This document shows positions 42,461 through 52,117 of a stretch of 64,000 bases of DNA, one piece after another. Origin of the DNA: Planctomycetota bacterium (GTDB taxonomy: Bacteria > Planctomycetota > UBA11346); NCBI GenBank assembly GCA_025055595.1, contig JANWWU010000022.1, positions 1 to 64,000 of the forward strand, read 5' to 3'. The position numbers were made by a program, and so were the translations under genes. The notes under the pieces were generated by a model that was not told the origin of the DNA, made no database searches, and worked only from the letters and a program-made list of their open reading frames with translations. The number at the start of each line of letters is the position of its first letter. Position 1 is the first letter of the stretch.

Positions 42461-44101
42461 GTGCCAGTCAAGACGACGGTGCTGCGCCTCGAGCGCGCCG
42501 TACGGGAAGAGCACCAGCGCGCCCTGGTGGTCGCCCGCCTGGAGTGGGAGCGTCTGGCGCAGGCCGTGGTCGCGGCGGCGCGGCGCCGCGGCTACGCCGG
42601 CGACGATCCGTATCTCGCGCTGCAGAGCCTGGCGCTCGTCGATCTGCAGCTGCGGCGGCTGGCGTCGGCGGTCGGCGACCTGTGGTTGACGCTGGCGGCA
42701 GCGCGGCCGCTGTCGCAGCTCGATCCCGAGCAGGGGGCCCTGGTCGATGTCGTCCATCGCTGCCTGACGGCAGCGCACGCCGAGCAGCCCGTTGATCCCG
42801 AGGCGCTGCGCGAGGCGATCGCGGCGATTGCCGCCGTCTGCGCGGCGCAGCAGCGCGCGCCGGCCGCGGTCTCGGAGGCGCCGGAGGCGGTGGCGGCGCG
42901 TGCGGCGATCGCCGCCGCCGAACGCGAGCGAGACGGGACCGTGCGCGCCTTTGCCGAGGTGCTCGGCGCCCTGCAGGCCGCGCTCTCCGGCCAGCCGAGC
43001 GCCTTGAGCGGGCGCGGCGCGGAGCTGGTCGCGGCGGTGCGCGGCCTGCGCGAGCAGCGCGAGGAGCTTGTCCGGCAGCTGCGCGACCTGCAGCAGCGCG
43101 TGGCGCGGCTGATTGGCGAGCGGCGCCAGCTGGCCGACGAGCTCGAGCTGTGCCTGCACGAGCTGGGGCGCCTGCGCGCGGCGCGCAACCTGCGGCTTGA
43201 GCTCGCGCCGCGCACCGCGCAGGCGCTCGCCCACAGCGGAAGGCGGCGCCTGGCCCGCGTCCGGCGAGCGCTGGCGGAGCTGCATGCCTGCCTGCCGTTG
43301 ACGGCCGAGCCCGCCCGCGCGCCGCAAGAGCCCGCCGAGGATCCGGAGGCCGCCGATCTGGCAGGGCTGCTGCAGGCCTGGCGCGAGGCCGCCGCCGCCG
43401 TCCTCCTCTATGCCGATCGCTGGCGCTGGGCGCTCGGCGTGCAGCAGCTGGCGGAGGCGGCGCCGCGCTGGCGCGCGCTGCTCGATGAGCTCGTACGCCT
43501 GCTGGCGGCGTGGCGCGCGCGGCTCGGGCTGCCGGCGGGCTGGCTGGCGCAGCCGGAGCGCGGCGCCGTCGCCCTCTGCGCGCTGCCGCCGCTGATCGCC
43601 GAAGATCTGCGCGCGCTCGCGGCGCACCCCGAAGCCGACGCTGCGCTGCCGGAGCTCGTCCGTGTCCTCGCGCCGAGCGTAGCCTGGATGGGGTGCGTCG
43701 TCGCGCATGCCCGGGGCCGCGCCTGGCAGAGCCCGGATCCGCCGGCCGAGGCCGCGCCGCGCGCGGCGCTTGCCCAGCTCGCCGATGCCCTGTGGGACAT
43801 CGCTGGAACCCTCGAGGCCTGCTTCGCCGAGGCCCTGGCCAGCGAGCTGCGCCTGCCGCCCCCCGAGCAGCGGCTGCTCGGCGCCTCTGCCGCGCTGAGC
43901 GGCGCCGTGCGCGAGCTGTGCGCGTGCTGCGAGGAGCTCGCACCGCATGCGCCGCTGCCCCTGCCGCTGCCGGCCGCGCTCGCCGATCATCCCGAGCCCG
44001 ATGCCGTGCTCGAGAGCGCGCGCCGCGCCGCGAGCTGGCTCGATGCGCTTGCCGCCGTGCCGCTCAGCGTCGGCGATGGCGAGGACCGAGAACGCCGCTA
44101 G
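42461..44101 (+). CDS. Large alpha-helical protein, unknown function
   Basis: The 546-residue product is Ala/Leu/Arg/Glu-rich and almost wholly helical, with a probable coiled coil (about 180-260, including REQREELVRQLRDLQQRVAR), no membrane segment and no recognised domain or catalytic motif. The GTG at 42461 is chosen because GGAGG sits 8 nt upstream; in-frame ATGs at 42446 and 42383 have no such site. It converges on the FHA-kinase gene with a 38-nt overlap. The high GC and alanine content make distant homology hard to see. Confidence 0.55.
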   Translation: MPVKTTVLRLERAVREEHQRALVVARLEWERLAQAVVAAARRRGYAGDDPYLALQSLALVDLQLRRLASAVGDLWLTLAAARPLSQLDPEQGALVDVVHRCLTAAHAEQPVDPEALREAIAAIAAVCAAQQRAPAAVSEAPEAVAARAAIAAAERERDGTVRAFAEVLGALQAALSGQPSALSGRGAELVAAVRGLREQREELVRQLRDLQQRVARLIGERRQLADELELCLHELGRLRAARNLRLELAPRTAQALAHSGRRRLARVRRALAELHACLPLTAEPARAPQEPAEDPEAADLAGLLQAWREAAAAVLLYADRWRWALGVQQLAEAAPRWRALLDELVRLLAAWRARLGLPAGWLAQPERGAVALCALPPLIAEDLRALAAHPEADAALPELVRVLAPSVAWMGCVVAHARGRAWQSPDPPAEAAPRAALAQLADALWDIAGTLEACFAEALASELRLPPPEQRLLGASAALSGAVRELCACCEELAPHAPLPLPLPAALADHPEPDAVLESARRAASWLDALAAVPLSVGDGEDRERR

Positions 44102-45245
44102 CGCCGGTGCGGCGCAGCGGCAGGCGCGGATGCTCCAGGCGCTCGAGCGCGCGCAGCAGCTCCTCGGCGGAGGCGTAGCGCTCCTCCGGCCGCTTGCGCA
44201 GCAGGCGGGCGACGATCTGCGCCATTCCCAGGCTGACGCCGCGCGCGACGCTGCGGACATCGGGGGCCGGGCGATGCAGATGCGCCTGCACGAGCTCGCT
44301 CGGGCTGCCCTCGAACACCGGCCGCCCGGCGAGGAGGTGGAAGGCGGTGGCGCCGAGGGCGTAGAGATCGGCACGGACATCGAGGTCTTGGCCGGCGGCC
44401 TGCTCGGGCGCGACATAGAGCGGGCTGCCGACGATGCGCTGCTGATGCGCCTTGCCGTCGGCGGCGATCGTCTCGGCGATGCCGAGATCGGCGAGCTTGT
44501 AGGTGCCCGCCTCGTCGAAGAGGATGTTGTCGGGCTTGACATCGCGGTGGACGAGGCGCTGGCTCGCGGCGTAGGCCAGGGCCTGGGCGATGTGGTGCAG
44601 CACCGCGCGCACCCGTGCTTCGGGCAGCGCGCCTTCGCGGTCGAGGACCTCGCCGAGGGAGCCCGCCATCAGCTCCATGACGATGAAGTAGTGCTCGCCG
44701 GCGGTGACGATGTCGTGGACCTGCACGACGTGCGGATGATTGAGCGCTCCCATCCGCCGCGCTTCGGCGAGGAAGGCGCGCACGCGCTCCGGGTTGCGGG
44801 CCTGCTCGGGCGACAGCACCTTGAGCGCCACAGGGCGGCGCAGGGCGAGCTGCAGGCCGCGATACACGGCGCCGAATCGGCCGCGGCCGATCAGCGACTC
44901 GAAGGCGTAGCCGGCGATCTGGGCGCCGAGCAGCGGATCGGGGTCCTCGGCCGCTTCCAGATGCAGGACGCAGCTGCCGATGCGCAGCCGGTCGCCGGGC
45001 ATCACCACCGCGCGCTGCACGCGCTGGCCGTTGAGCCAGGTGCCGTTGCGGCTGCCGAGGTCCTCGACCACCCAGCCCTCCTCGCTCGGTCGCAGACGGC
45101 AGTGCGCGCGGCTGACCTGCGCATCGGGGATGACGATCTCGGCGTGCTCCGCGAGGCGACCGATGATCACGCCGGCAGGCCCCGGCTCGAGGTCGATCGC
45201 CCGCGTCGTGCCGTCGTTGGCGCGCATCACCAAGCGGGTGGCCAC
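44064..45245 (-). CDS. FHA domain-Ser/Thr protein kinase
   Basis: The 393-residue soluble protein has an N-terminal FHA domain (about 10-95, GVIIGRLAE, DAQVSRAHCRLR, DLGSRNGTWLNG), which binds phosphothreonine, and a Hanks-type kinase (about 110-370): GRGRFGAVYRG, the Lys in VALKVL, HRDVKPDNILF, and APEQAAGQ. The usual DFG motif is DLG (KLADLGIAE), a change also found in active bacterial kinases. There is no membrane helix. FHA before the kinase is an unusual order. The start is taken as GTG at 45245; GTG at 45323 and ATG at 45227 are alternatives. Confidence 0.88.
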   Translation of the reverse strand: MATRLVMRANDGTTRAIDLEPGPAGVIIGRLAEHAEIVIPDAQVSRAHCRLRPSEEGWVVEDLGSRNGTWLNGQRVQRAVVMPGDRLRIGSCVLHLEAAEDPDPLLGAQIAGYAFESLIGRGRFGAVYRGLQLALRRPVALKVLSPEQARNPERVRAFLAEARRMGALNHPHVVQVHDIVTAGEHYFIVMELMAGSLGEVLDREGALPEARVRAVLHHIAQALAYAASQRLVHRDVKPDNILFDEAGTYKLADLGIAETIAADGKAHQQRIVGSPLYVAPEQAAGQDLDVRADLYALGATAFHLLAGRPVFEGSPSELVQAHLHRPAPDVRSVARGVSLGMAQIVARLLRKRPEERYASAEELLRALERLEHPRLPLRRTGASGVLGPRHRRR

Positions 45246-45280
45246 GCCGGCATCTTCGCGCCTACCCCGGCCCTGGCTAG

Positions 45281-46678
<1,398 letters not shown>

Positions 46679-46708
46679 TCCGTGGCGCGAGGCAGTGCCG
46701 GGCATCGA

Positions 46709-46736
46709 TTGTCGAGCGCCGATCGCGAGGCATAAT
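46709..46736 (+). promoter_or_regulatory. Candidate promoter for the endonuclease III-like gene
   Basis: TTGTCG at 46709-46714 and CATAAT at 46731-46736 (five of six to TATAAT) are 16 bp apart. The predicted start is near 46743, leaving a leader of about 17 nt with AGGGG ahead of the ATG at 46760. It is one of the better sigma70-like sites in the window. Confidence 0.4.
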
Positions 46737-46759
46737 CCGCCGCTCATCAGGGGATCAGC

Positions 46760-48475
46760 ATGCCACAGGCCACCGCCGCTTCTGAAGCCCCAACGCTGGC
46801 CGACAAGCTCCGCCGCATCATCGAGGAGTTGGAAGCCCGCTACGGCCCCTACCAGCCGCCGCCTTCCAACGATCTCGTCGCCTCGCTGGTGTTCCAGCAC
46901 CTCGAGCTCGGGGTCGAGCAGGCGCGCGCGCGCGCGGCGATGGAGCGCCTGCTCAACGAGTTCATCGACTGGAACGATCTGCGCGTAGCGACGGTCCGCG
47001 ACATCGAAGACACGCTGGGCCGCGACTACCCCCAGGTCCGCGAGCGCGCCGAGGACATCCACCACCTGTTGGCCAACTTGCATACGGCCTTCCGCCGCTT
47101 CGACCTGCGCGAAGCGTTGATGGGCGATGGCATCGAGACCCTGCGCGCGCTGCCCGATGTCAGCACCCTGCGCCGCGACTTCGTCGATCGCGCGCTGCTG
47201 CAGGCGCTCGGCATGAAGGTCTTCCCCTGCGATGAGGAGCAGCTGCGCGTGCTCAAAGCGATGGGCGGCTGCCCCAAGTCATGGAGCCTGGCGATCGCGC
47301 AGCGGCGCATCGAGGAAGCGCTCGAGCTTGTGGAGCTCGACCGCCTGAGCCGCGTGCTGCGCGAGGCCGCCGAGCAGGCGCGCCGCGAGCACGAAGCGAC
47401 GGACCCCGCGAACAGCGAGGAAGATATGGGAGACGAGGAAGTGATCGAAGACGAGACGAACGCGAAGAACGCCGGCGAGCAGCGCGATGCGGAAGCGTCG
47501 ACGGCGACCGAACCGAAGCAGGGACCTGCCGATGCCGGCCAGAGCGACCTCGCGGAGCCATCGGCTGCTGGCAAGCCGACAGATGCTCAGCCGTCCGTCG
47601 ACACGGCGACGCCCAGCGCGACGGCGGCGAGAGACCATTCGACAGCGCCGACGAGCGCTTCGTCTCCGGCAACGGGCGAGCCCGCGCCGCAGCCGGCAAG
47701 CGTGACGGCTGAGCAGCCGCGGGCCGAGCGCAGCGAGCGCCGGCCGCGTTCTGCGGCCCGCCGCCGGGAAGCGAGTGCCGCGCAAAGCGCCGAGCAGCAG
47801 CCGCAGCCAATGTCTGCAACGGAATCGCCGATGGCGCCGCCGCCGCAAGCCGCCCATGAGCTTCCAGCCCCCGCGCCGGCCGCGCCGCAGGCCTCACGTC
47901 GCGCCGCAGCGTCGGAGCCGGCGGCGACACGCAGCGTCGCTCCGCAGCCTGGTTCCAGTACGCCAACGACGTCGGCCTCCTCCCTTGCGGCGGCGCCGCA
48001 AGCCGCGACGGCCGCGGGCGCGAAGGCGCGGCGCAGCCAGCCGGCAACGGCAAGCAAGACGCCCGCTCAGTCCTCGCCTCCCAGTGCTGCTGCGGGTCAG
48101 CGCTCGGGCTCAGCGACGCCGCGAGCGGTCGCAGCGCAGTCCGCAGCGCGCGCGGGCAGCCAGTCCCGGCAGGCAGCGCGTCCGGCGGCGCGCGCGCAGC
48201 AGCCGGCCAGCAAGCGGCTGTCGCAGACCAAGGCGGGCGCCACGAAGGCCGCGGCGGCCAAGCCGGGGCGGGTCGCGGCGCGCGCGGCCAAGGCGGGAGC
48301 CAAGCCGCCGCGGGCGACGAGCCGTCCGACGACCAGGCCGAGCAAGGCGGCCAAGCCGAACAAGCTGAGCAAGCCGAAGCCGAAGCAGCCGCAGAAGCCG
48401 TCGAAGTCAGCTCGGCCGAGCGGGGCCAAGGCGCGCCAGGCGACGACGAAGGGCAGCAAGCGCCGCGCCACCTGA
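46760..48475 (+). CDS. Endonuclease III-like (HhH-GPD) protein with degenerate active site and histone H1-like tail
   Basis: The 571-residue protein has two parts. Residues about 10-205 follow the HhH-GPD DNA glycosylase pattern (SNDLVASLVFQHLELGVEQA, then IDWNDLRVATVRDIEDTLG, LPDVSTLRRDFVDRALLQAL, GMKVFPCDEEQLRVLKAMGG). The hairpin that should read LPGVGxKTA with catalytic Lys is LPDVSTLRR, and no iron-sulfur Cys set is present, so lyase activity is unlikely. After an acidic stretch (about 215-240), residues 240-571 are disordered, first Ala/Pro/Ser/Thr-rich, then Lys/Arg/Ala/Pro-rich like histone H1. A DNA-binding or nucleoid role is inferred. Confidence 0.6.
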   Translation: MPQATAASEAPTLADKLRRIIEELEARYGPYQPPPSNDLVASLVFQHLELGVEQARARAAMERLLNEFIDWNDLRVATVRDIEDTLGRDYPQVRERAEDIHHLLANLHTAFRRFDLREALMGDGIETLRALPDVSTLRRDFVDRALLQALGMKVFPCDEEQLRVLKAMGGCPKSWSLAIAQRRIEEALELVELDRLSRVLREAAEQARREHEATDPANSEEDMGDEEVIEDETNAKNAGEQRDAEASTATEPKQGPADAGQSDLAEPSAAGKPTDAQPSVDTATPSATAARDHSTAPTSASSPATGEPAPQPASVTAEQPRAERSERRPRSAARRREASAAQSAEQQPQPMSATESPMAPPPQAAHELPAPAPAAPQASRRAAASEPAATRSVAPQPGSSTPTTSASSLAAAPQAATAAGAKARRSQPATASKTPAQSSPPSAAAGQRSGSATPRAVAAQSAARAGSQSRQAARPAARAQQPASKRLSQTKAGATKAAAAKPGRVAARAAKAGAKPPRATSRPTTRPSKAAKPNKLSKPKPKQPQKPSKSARPSGAKARQATTKGSKRRAT

Positions 48476-48484
48476 GGAGACCGG

Positions 48485-49225
48485 ATGGCGCTGCGTTCCG
48501 GTCGCTACCACAATGTCAGGCACCAGAAGGATGCCGCGGACCGCAAGCGGGCCGCGGTCTGGGCCAAGCTGGCGGTGCAGATCGCTTCGGCAGTGCAGCT
48601 GGGTGGCAGCGGCAGGCCCGAGGACAATCCCCGCCTGCGCCTGGCGATCGCTCGCGCTCGCGCGGCGGAGATGAGCAGCGAGGCGATCGAGCGGGCGATC
48701 CGCAAGGGCCTGGGCCAGGGCGGCGAGGGGGCGCGCGCGCTGTGCGAGCTGACCTACGAAGGCTACGCCGCGGGCGGGGTCGCGGTCGTCGTCGACGCCG
48801 TGACCGACAACCGCAACCGCACGGCGCCGGAGATCAAGAAGCTCTTCGAGGTGCACGGCGGCGCGCTTGGCACCCCGGGCTGCGTCGCATGGCAGTTCCG
48901 CACGCGCGCCTGCTGCCTGGTCGCCGAGGCCAGCGAGGAACGGGTCCTCGAGGCGCTGCTCGCCGCTCGCGCCGAGGTCGAGGATCTCCTGTGCCACGCT
49001 GGAGGCGTCGAGGTGATCGCCGAGCCTCAGCACTACGATGCGCTGGTCAGGGCGCTGACAGCGGCGGACCTGCAGGTGCGCGAGGCCGATATCGTCCGCA
49101 TGCCGGAATGCACGGTGCCGCTCGCCGATCAGGCGACGGCGCACAGCGTCCAAGCACTGCTTGTCGCCCTCGACGAGCATCCCGATGTGCAGGCCGTCTA
49201 TCATAACGCCGAGCTCTCGGTCTGA
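48485..49225 (+). CDS. YebC/PmpR family protein
   Basis: The 246-residue protein belongs to the YebC family, whose members regulate transcription or relieve ribosome stalling at proline-rich stretches. It shows RYHNVRHQKDAADRKRAAVW at the N-terminus (usually SKWANIKHRKAAQDAKRGKI), NPRLRLAIARARAAEMSSEA-type second block, YEGYAAGGVAVVVDAVTDNR, and GGALGTPGCVAWQF. The opening block is more divergent than usual. It follows the endonuclease III-like gene by 9 nt, with GGAGA upstream. Confidence 0.9.
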   Translation: MALRSGRYHNVRHQKDAADRKRAAVWAKLAVQIASAVQLGGSGRPEDNPRLRLAIARARAAEMSSEAIERAIRKGLGQGGEGARALCELTYEGYAAGGVAVVVDAVTDNRNRTAPEIKKLFEVHGGALGTPGCVAWQFRTRACCLVAEASEERVLEALLAARAEVEDLLCHAGGVEVIAEPQHYDALVRALTAADLQVREADIVRMPECTVPLADQATAHSVQALLVALDEHPDVQAVYHNAELSV

Positions 49226-49281
49226 TCGATTGACGCGAATCCCGCGGCGATAAACTTCTCCCCTCGCTTTCGGAGTTGGTC

Positions 49282-49539
49282 ATGGCCCGCGGTCAGCACC
49301 GTTTCTATCACATCCGCCTGCTCGCCGAGCGGCGGATGCGCGCCGAGACCTACGCGCGCAATGCCCCGCAGAACGCCAAGGAGAAGGCGCGGCGCGACCG
49401 CCGCATGCAGGCGCTGGCCGCGCGGCAGCTGGCGGCCGGCGTTCCCCTGTCGCCGGCGGTGCAGAGCTGGGTCTCGCGCCGCGCCGGCAAGCCGTTCCGC
49501 AAGCTCAGCGCCGAGGAAGTCGCGCGCGCGATCGGCTGA
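49282..49539 (+). CDS. Small basic protein, unknown function
   Basis: The 85-residue product (MARGQHRFYHIRLLAERRMR at the start) is rich in Arg, Ala and Lys and predicted helical, with KEKARRDRRMQALAARQ in the middle. No family is recognised; such a composition suggests nucleic acid binding or ribosome association. CGGAG lies upstream of the ATG. Its stop is 3 nt from the end of the convergent GNAT gene. Confidence 0.5.
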   Translation: MARGQHRFYHIRLLAERRMRAETYARNAPQNAKEKARRDRRMQALAARQLAAGVPLSPAVQSWVSRRAGKPFRKLSAEEVARAIG

Positions 49540-49542
49540 GCG

Positions 49543-50034
49543 CTACTCCGCCGCGAGCTTGCGCAGCCACTCGCCGCTGAGCCGATAGGTCGTCCACGCG
49601 CTGTTGGGCGTCGCGCCATGACGCTCGAAGAACTCGATCGCGACGGTGTTCCACAGCAGCACGGTGAACTCGACGCGGCCGAGCTTGCGCTCGGTCGCGA
49701 TCTTGGCGATGTGCTTGAGCATCGCGGTCGCGATGCCCTTGTTGCGGTGCTCCTCGCGGACGAAGATGTCCTCGAGGTACAGGCCGCGCCGCGCGCTGAA
49801 GGTCGCATAGGTCTGGAAGAACACGGCAAAGCCGACGGGACGATTGTCGAGGAAGGCGATCACCGCCTCCATCACGCGATCCGGACGCGACAGCTCCTCG
49901 CGCAGGCTCTCGGCGGTCGAGGCGTTCGGCAGGCGCTCGTAGGCCGCGAACGCAGCGATCATTTCGTTGAGAATCTCGGCATCGGCGGCGGTAGCGGAGC
50001 GGATGGTCAGTCCCGGCACAGTGCGCGTAGCCAC
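49543..50034 (-). CDS. GNAT family N-acetyltransferase
   Basis: The 163-residue protein fits the GNAT fold: LTIRSATAADAEILNEMIAA at the start, IAFLDNRPVGFAVFFQTY, YLEDIFVREEHRNKGIATAML with the acetyl-CoA loop (R-N-K-G-I-A), and VLLWNTVAIEFFERHGATPN. It resembles the spermidine/diamine acetyltransferase-like group (SSAT), though the substrate cannot be assigned. The GTG at 50034 is chosen as AGGAG lies 7 nt before it. Confidence 0.88.
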   Translation of the reverse strand: MATRTVPGLTIRSATAADAEILNEMIAAFAAYERLPNASTAESLREELSRPDRVMEAVIAFLDNRPVGFAVFFQTYATFSARRGLYLEDIFVREEHRNKGIATAMLKHIAKIATERKLGRVEFTVLLWNTVAIEFFERHGATPNSAWTTYRLSGEWLRKLAAE

Positions 50035-50129
50035 GATCGTGCTCCTGCGCGCATCCTCCCCAGCGAGCACATCCTGCAAGGGCGCCAGCTTGTCGCTTGG
50101 CGCGACAGCGCGACCGCGACGATGCTTCC

Positions 50130-51482
50130 ATGGCAGCGGTGCGCGCGGCGCTGATCAGCCTCGGGTGCGCGAAGAATCTCAGCGACTCCGAGCGCCTGGT
50201 CGGCGAACTGAAGGGCCTCGGCATCGCGCTGACCGATCGCCTGGAAGCGGCCGACCTCGTCCTGATCAACACCTGCGGCTTCATCGAGCCCGCCAAGCAG
50301 GAGTCGATCGAGCGCATCCTCGGCGCGGCGCAGGCGCGGCGCCCGGGAGCGAAGCTGTTCGTCGCCGGCTGCCTGACCGAGCGCTATCTCGAGGCGCTGC
50401 GTGCCGAGCTTCCCGAGGTCGATGTCTGGGTGCCCTTTGCCGACTACAGCCGCTTCGCCGACCTCGTGCGGCGGCATGTTCCCGGCCTGCCGGAGCATCG
50501 CCTGCGCCACGACGAGCGCGTGCAGCTGACGCCGCCGCACTATGCCTACCTGAAGATCGCCGAGGGTTGCGACAACGACTGCAACTTCTGCGCGATCCCG
50601 CGGTTTCGCGGGCGGCATCGCAGCCGGCCCTTCGCCGAGCTGGTCGAGGAGGCGCGCGCGCTGCAGCGCCGCGGCGTGCGCGAGATCATCCTGATCAGCC
50701 AGCACCTCGACTACTATCATCGCGATCTCGACGGCCAGGCGCGCCTGCCGCAGCTGGTGCGCGCGATCGCCGCCGCTGCGCCCCAGTCTTGGATCCGCCT
50801 GCACTACTGCTACCCCAACGATTTCAGCGACGAGCTGATCGCGGCGATGGCCGAGACGCCGAATGTCTGCCGCTATGTCGACATGCCGCTGCAGCATGCC
50901 AGCGACCGCATGCTGGCGGTGATGGGCCGGCGGACGACGCGCGCGCGCATCGTCGAACGGCTCGACGCGATCGTCCGCGCGATGCCCGACGCCGTACTGC
51001 GCACCGCCTTCATCGTCGGGCATCCCGGCGAGCGGCCGACGGATGTCGCCTGCCTCGAGCGCTTCATCGCCGAGGGGCGCTTCGACCACGGCGGGGTCTT
51101 CGCCTACAGCGACGAGGAAGGGACGGTGTCGGCGCGCATGCCGAAGAAGCTGTCGCCGCGGACGATCGCCGCGCGCCGGCGCCGCATCGAGCGCGCGCTG
51201 GCGCAGGCCCTGGCAGAGCGCGCCGCACGCTGGCTCGGCCAGGAACTGACGGTGCTCGTCGACGCCGCGCGCGACTTCGGGCTCTTCGCCTGCCGCCACT
51301 ACGGTCAGTCTCCTGGCGTCGATAGCGTCGTCCTGGTCGAGGACGACCGCCTGCAGCCGGGGATGTGGGCGCGCGTGCGAGTGCGCGGCCTGCGCGGCCT
51401 CGACCTGCTCGCCGACTGCCTGGAGCGCGACGCCGCTGCGCCCTTTCTGGAAGCTCCAGCATGCCGCGCTGGGCTCTCTTGA
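50130..51482 (+). CDS. rimO: Ribosomal protein S12 methylthiotransferase RimO
   Basis: RimO is the radical-SAM enzyme that methylthiolates Asp89 of ribosomal protein S12. The 450-residue protein has ALISLGCAKNLSDSERLVG, LINTCGFIEPAKQESI and FVAGCLTERY (N-terminal cluster), the radical-SAM motif GCDNDCNFCAIPRFRG, and the GTVSARMPKKLSP segment before the TRAM domain. The LGCAKN start distinguishes it from the miaB product. The ATG at 50130 gives the family start. It overlaps the next gene by 22 nt. Confidence 0.95.
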   Translation: MAAVRAALISLGCAKNLSDSERLVGELKGLGIALTDRLEAADLVLINTCGFIEPAKQESIERILGAAQARRPGAKLFVAGCLTERYLEALRAELPEVDVWVPFADYSRFADLVRRHVPGLPEHRLRHDERVQLTPPHYAYLKIAEGCDNDCNFCAIPRFRGRHRSRPFAELVEEARALQRRGVREIILISQHLDYYHRDLDGQARLPQLVRAIAAAAPQSWIRLHYCYPNDFSDELIAAMAETPNVCRYVDMPLQHASDRMLAVMGRRTTRARIVERLDAIVRAMPDAVLRTAFIVGHPGERPTDVACLERFIAEGRFDHGGVFAYSDEEGTVSARMPKKLSPRTIAARRRRIERALAQALAERAARWLGQELTVLVDAARDFGLFACRHYGQSPGVDSVVLVEDDRLQPGMWARVRVRGLRGLDLLADCLERDAAAPFLEAPACRAGLS

Positions 51483-52117
51483 TCGCTGTGCTCGCGGTGC
51501 TCGGCTGCCAGCGCGCCGCGCCGCCGGCCGCGCCGCAGTTCGGCAGCATCGGCGCGTTCGCCGCGAGCATCCTGCTGCAGACCCGCGCGCCCGACGGCGA
51601 GGGCGAGGTGTTCACCGTGCGCCTGTGGCGGGCGGCGCAGGGCGATGCCCGCCTGCGCGTGCAGAAGCTCGATGTCGATCTCATCGATGGGCTGCTGCGC
51701 CGCGACGGCTCCTTCATCGCGTGGTCGCCGCGCGAGCGGGTGGCGACCAGCGGCGGCGCGGACGCGGCGCCGCCGCTGCTGGCCGATGTCCGCTGGCTGC
51801 TGCGCGAGCTCGCCGAGGGTCCGGAAGAGACCGGCGTCGCGGACCGCGACGCCGAGGGCCGACCGCTGGCGCGCGTCATCGGCGAGCGCCGCATCGTCTA
51901 TGCGCGGTGGCAGGACTACGATGGGCGCTGGCGACCGAGTCTGATCCGCATCGTCGAGCGCGATGGCCGCCAGATCGCGATGCGGCTGAAGGCGCTCGAC
52001 ATCGTGCCCGCGATCAGCGCCGAGCGCCTGCGGCTGAGCGTGCCGGAGGATGCCGCCGTCGTCGCGCCCGCGGCGTTCCTCGAGCGGATCGCCGGTTCAG
52101 AAAGCAGCGTGCGTTGA
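51461..52117 (+). CDS. Putative lipoprotein, unknown function
   Basis: The 218-residue protein starts with a lipoprotein signal (MPRWALLIAVLAVLGCQRAA; lipobox LAVLGC with Cys at about 16), so it is probably lipid-anchored. The mature part has an alternating beta pattern (EVFTVRLWRAAQGDARLRVQ, IVYARWQDYDGRWRPSLIRI) that resembles the LolA/LolB- or DUF4292-type half-barrel, but that is only a pattern match. It starts within the end of rimO and overlaps thiD by 21 nt at the 3' ends. Confidence 0.6.
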   Translation: MPRWALLIAVLAVLGCQRAAPPAAPQFGSIGAFAASILLQTRAPDGEGEVFTVRLWRAAQGDARLRVQKLDVDLIDGLLRRDGSFIAWSPRERVATSGGADAAPPLLADVRWLLRELAEGPEETGVADRDAEGRPLARVIGERRIVYARWQDYDGRWRPSLIRIVERDGRQIAMRLKALDIVPAISAERLRLSVPEDAAVVAPAAFLERIAGSESSVR

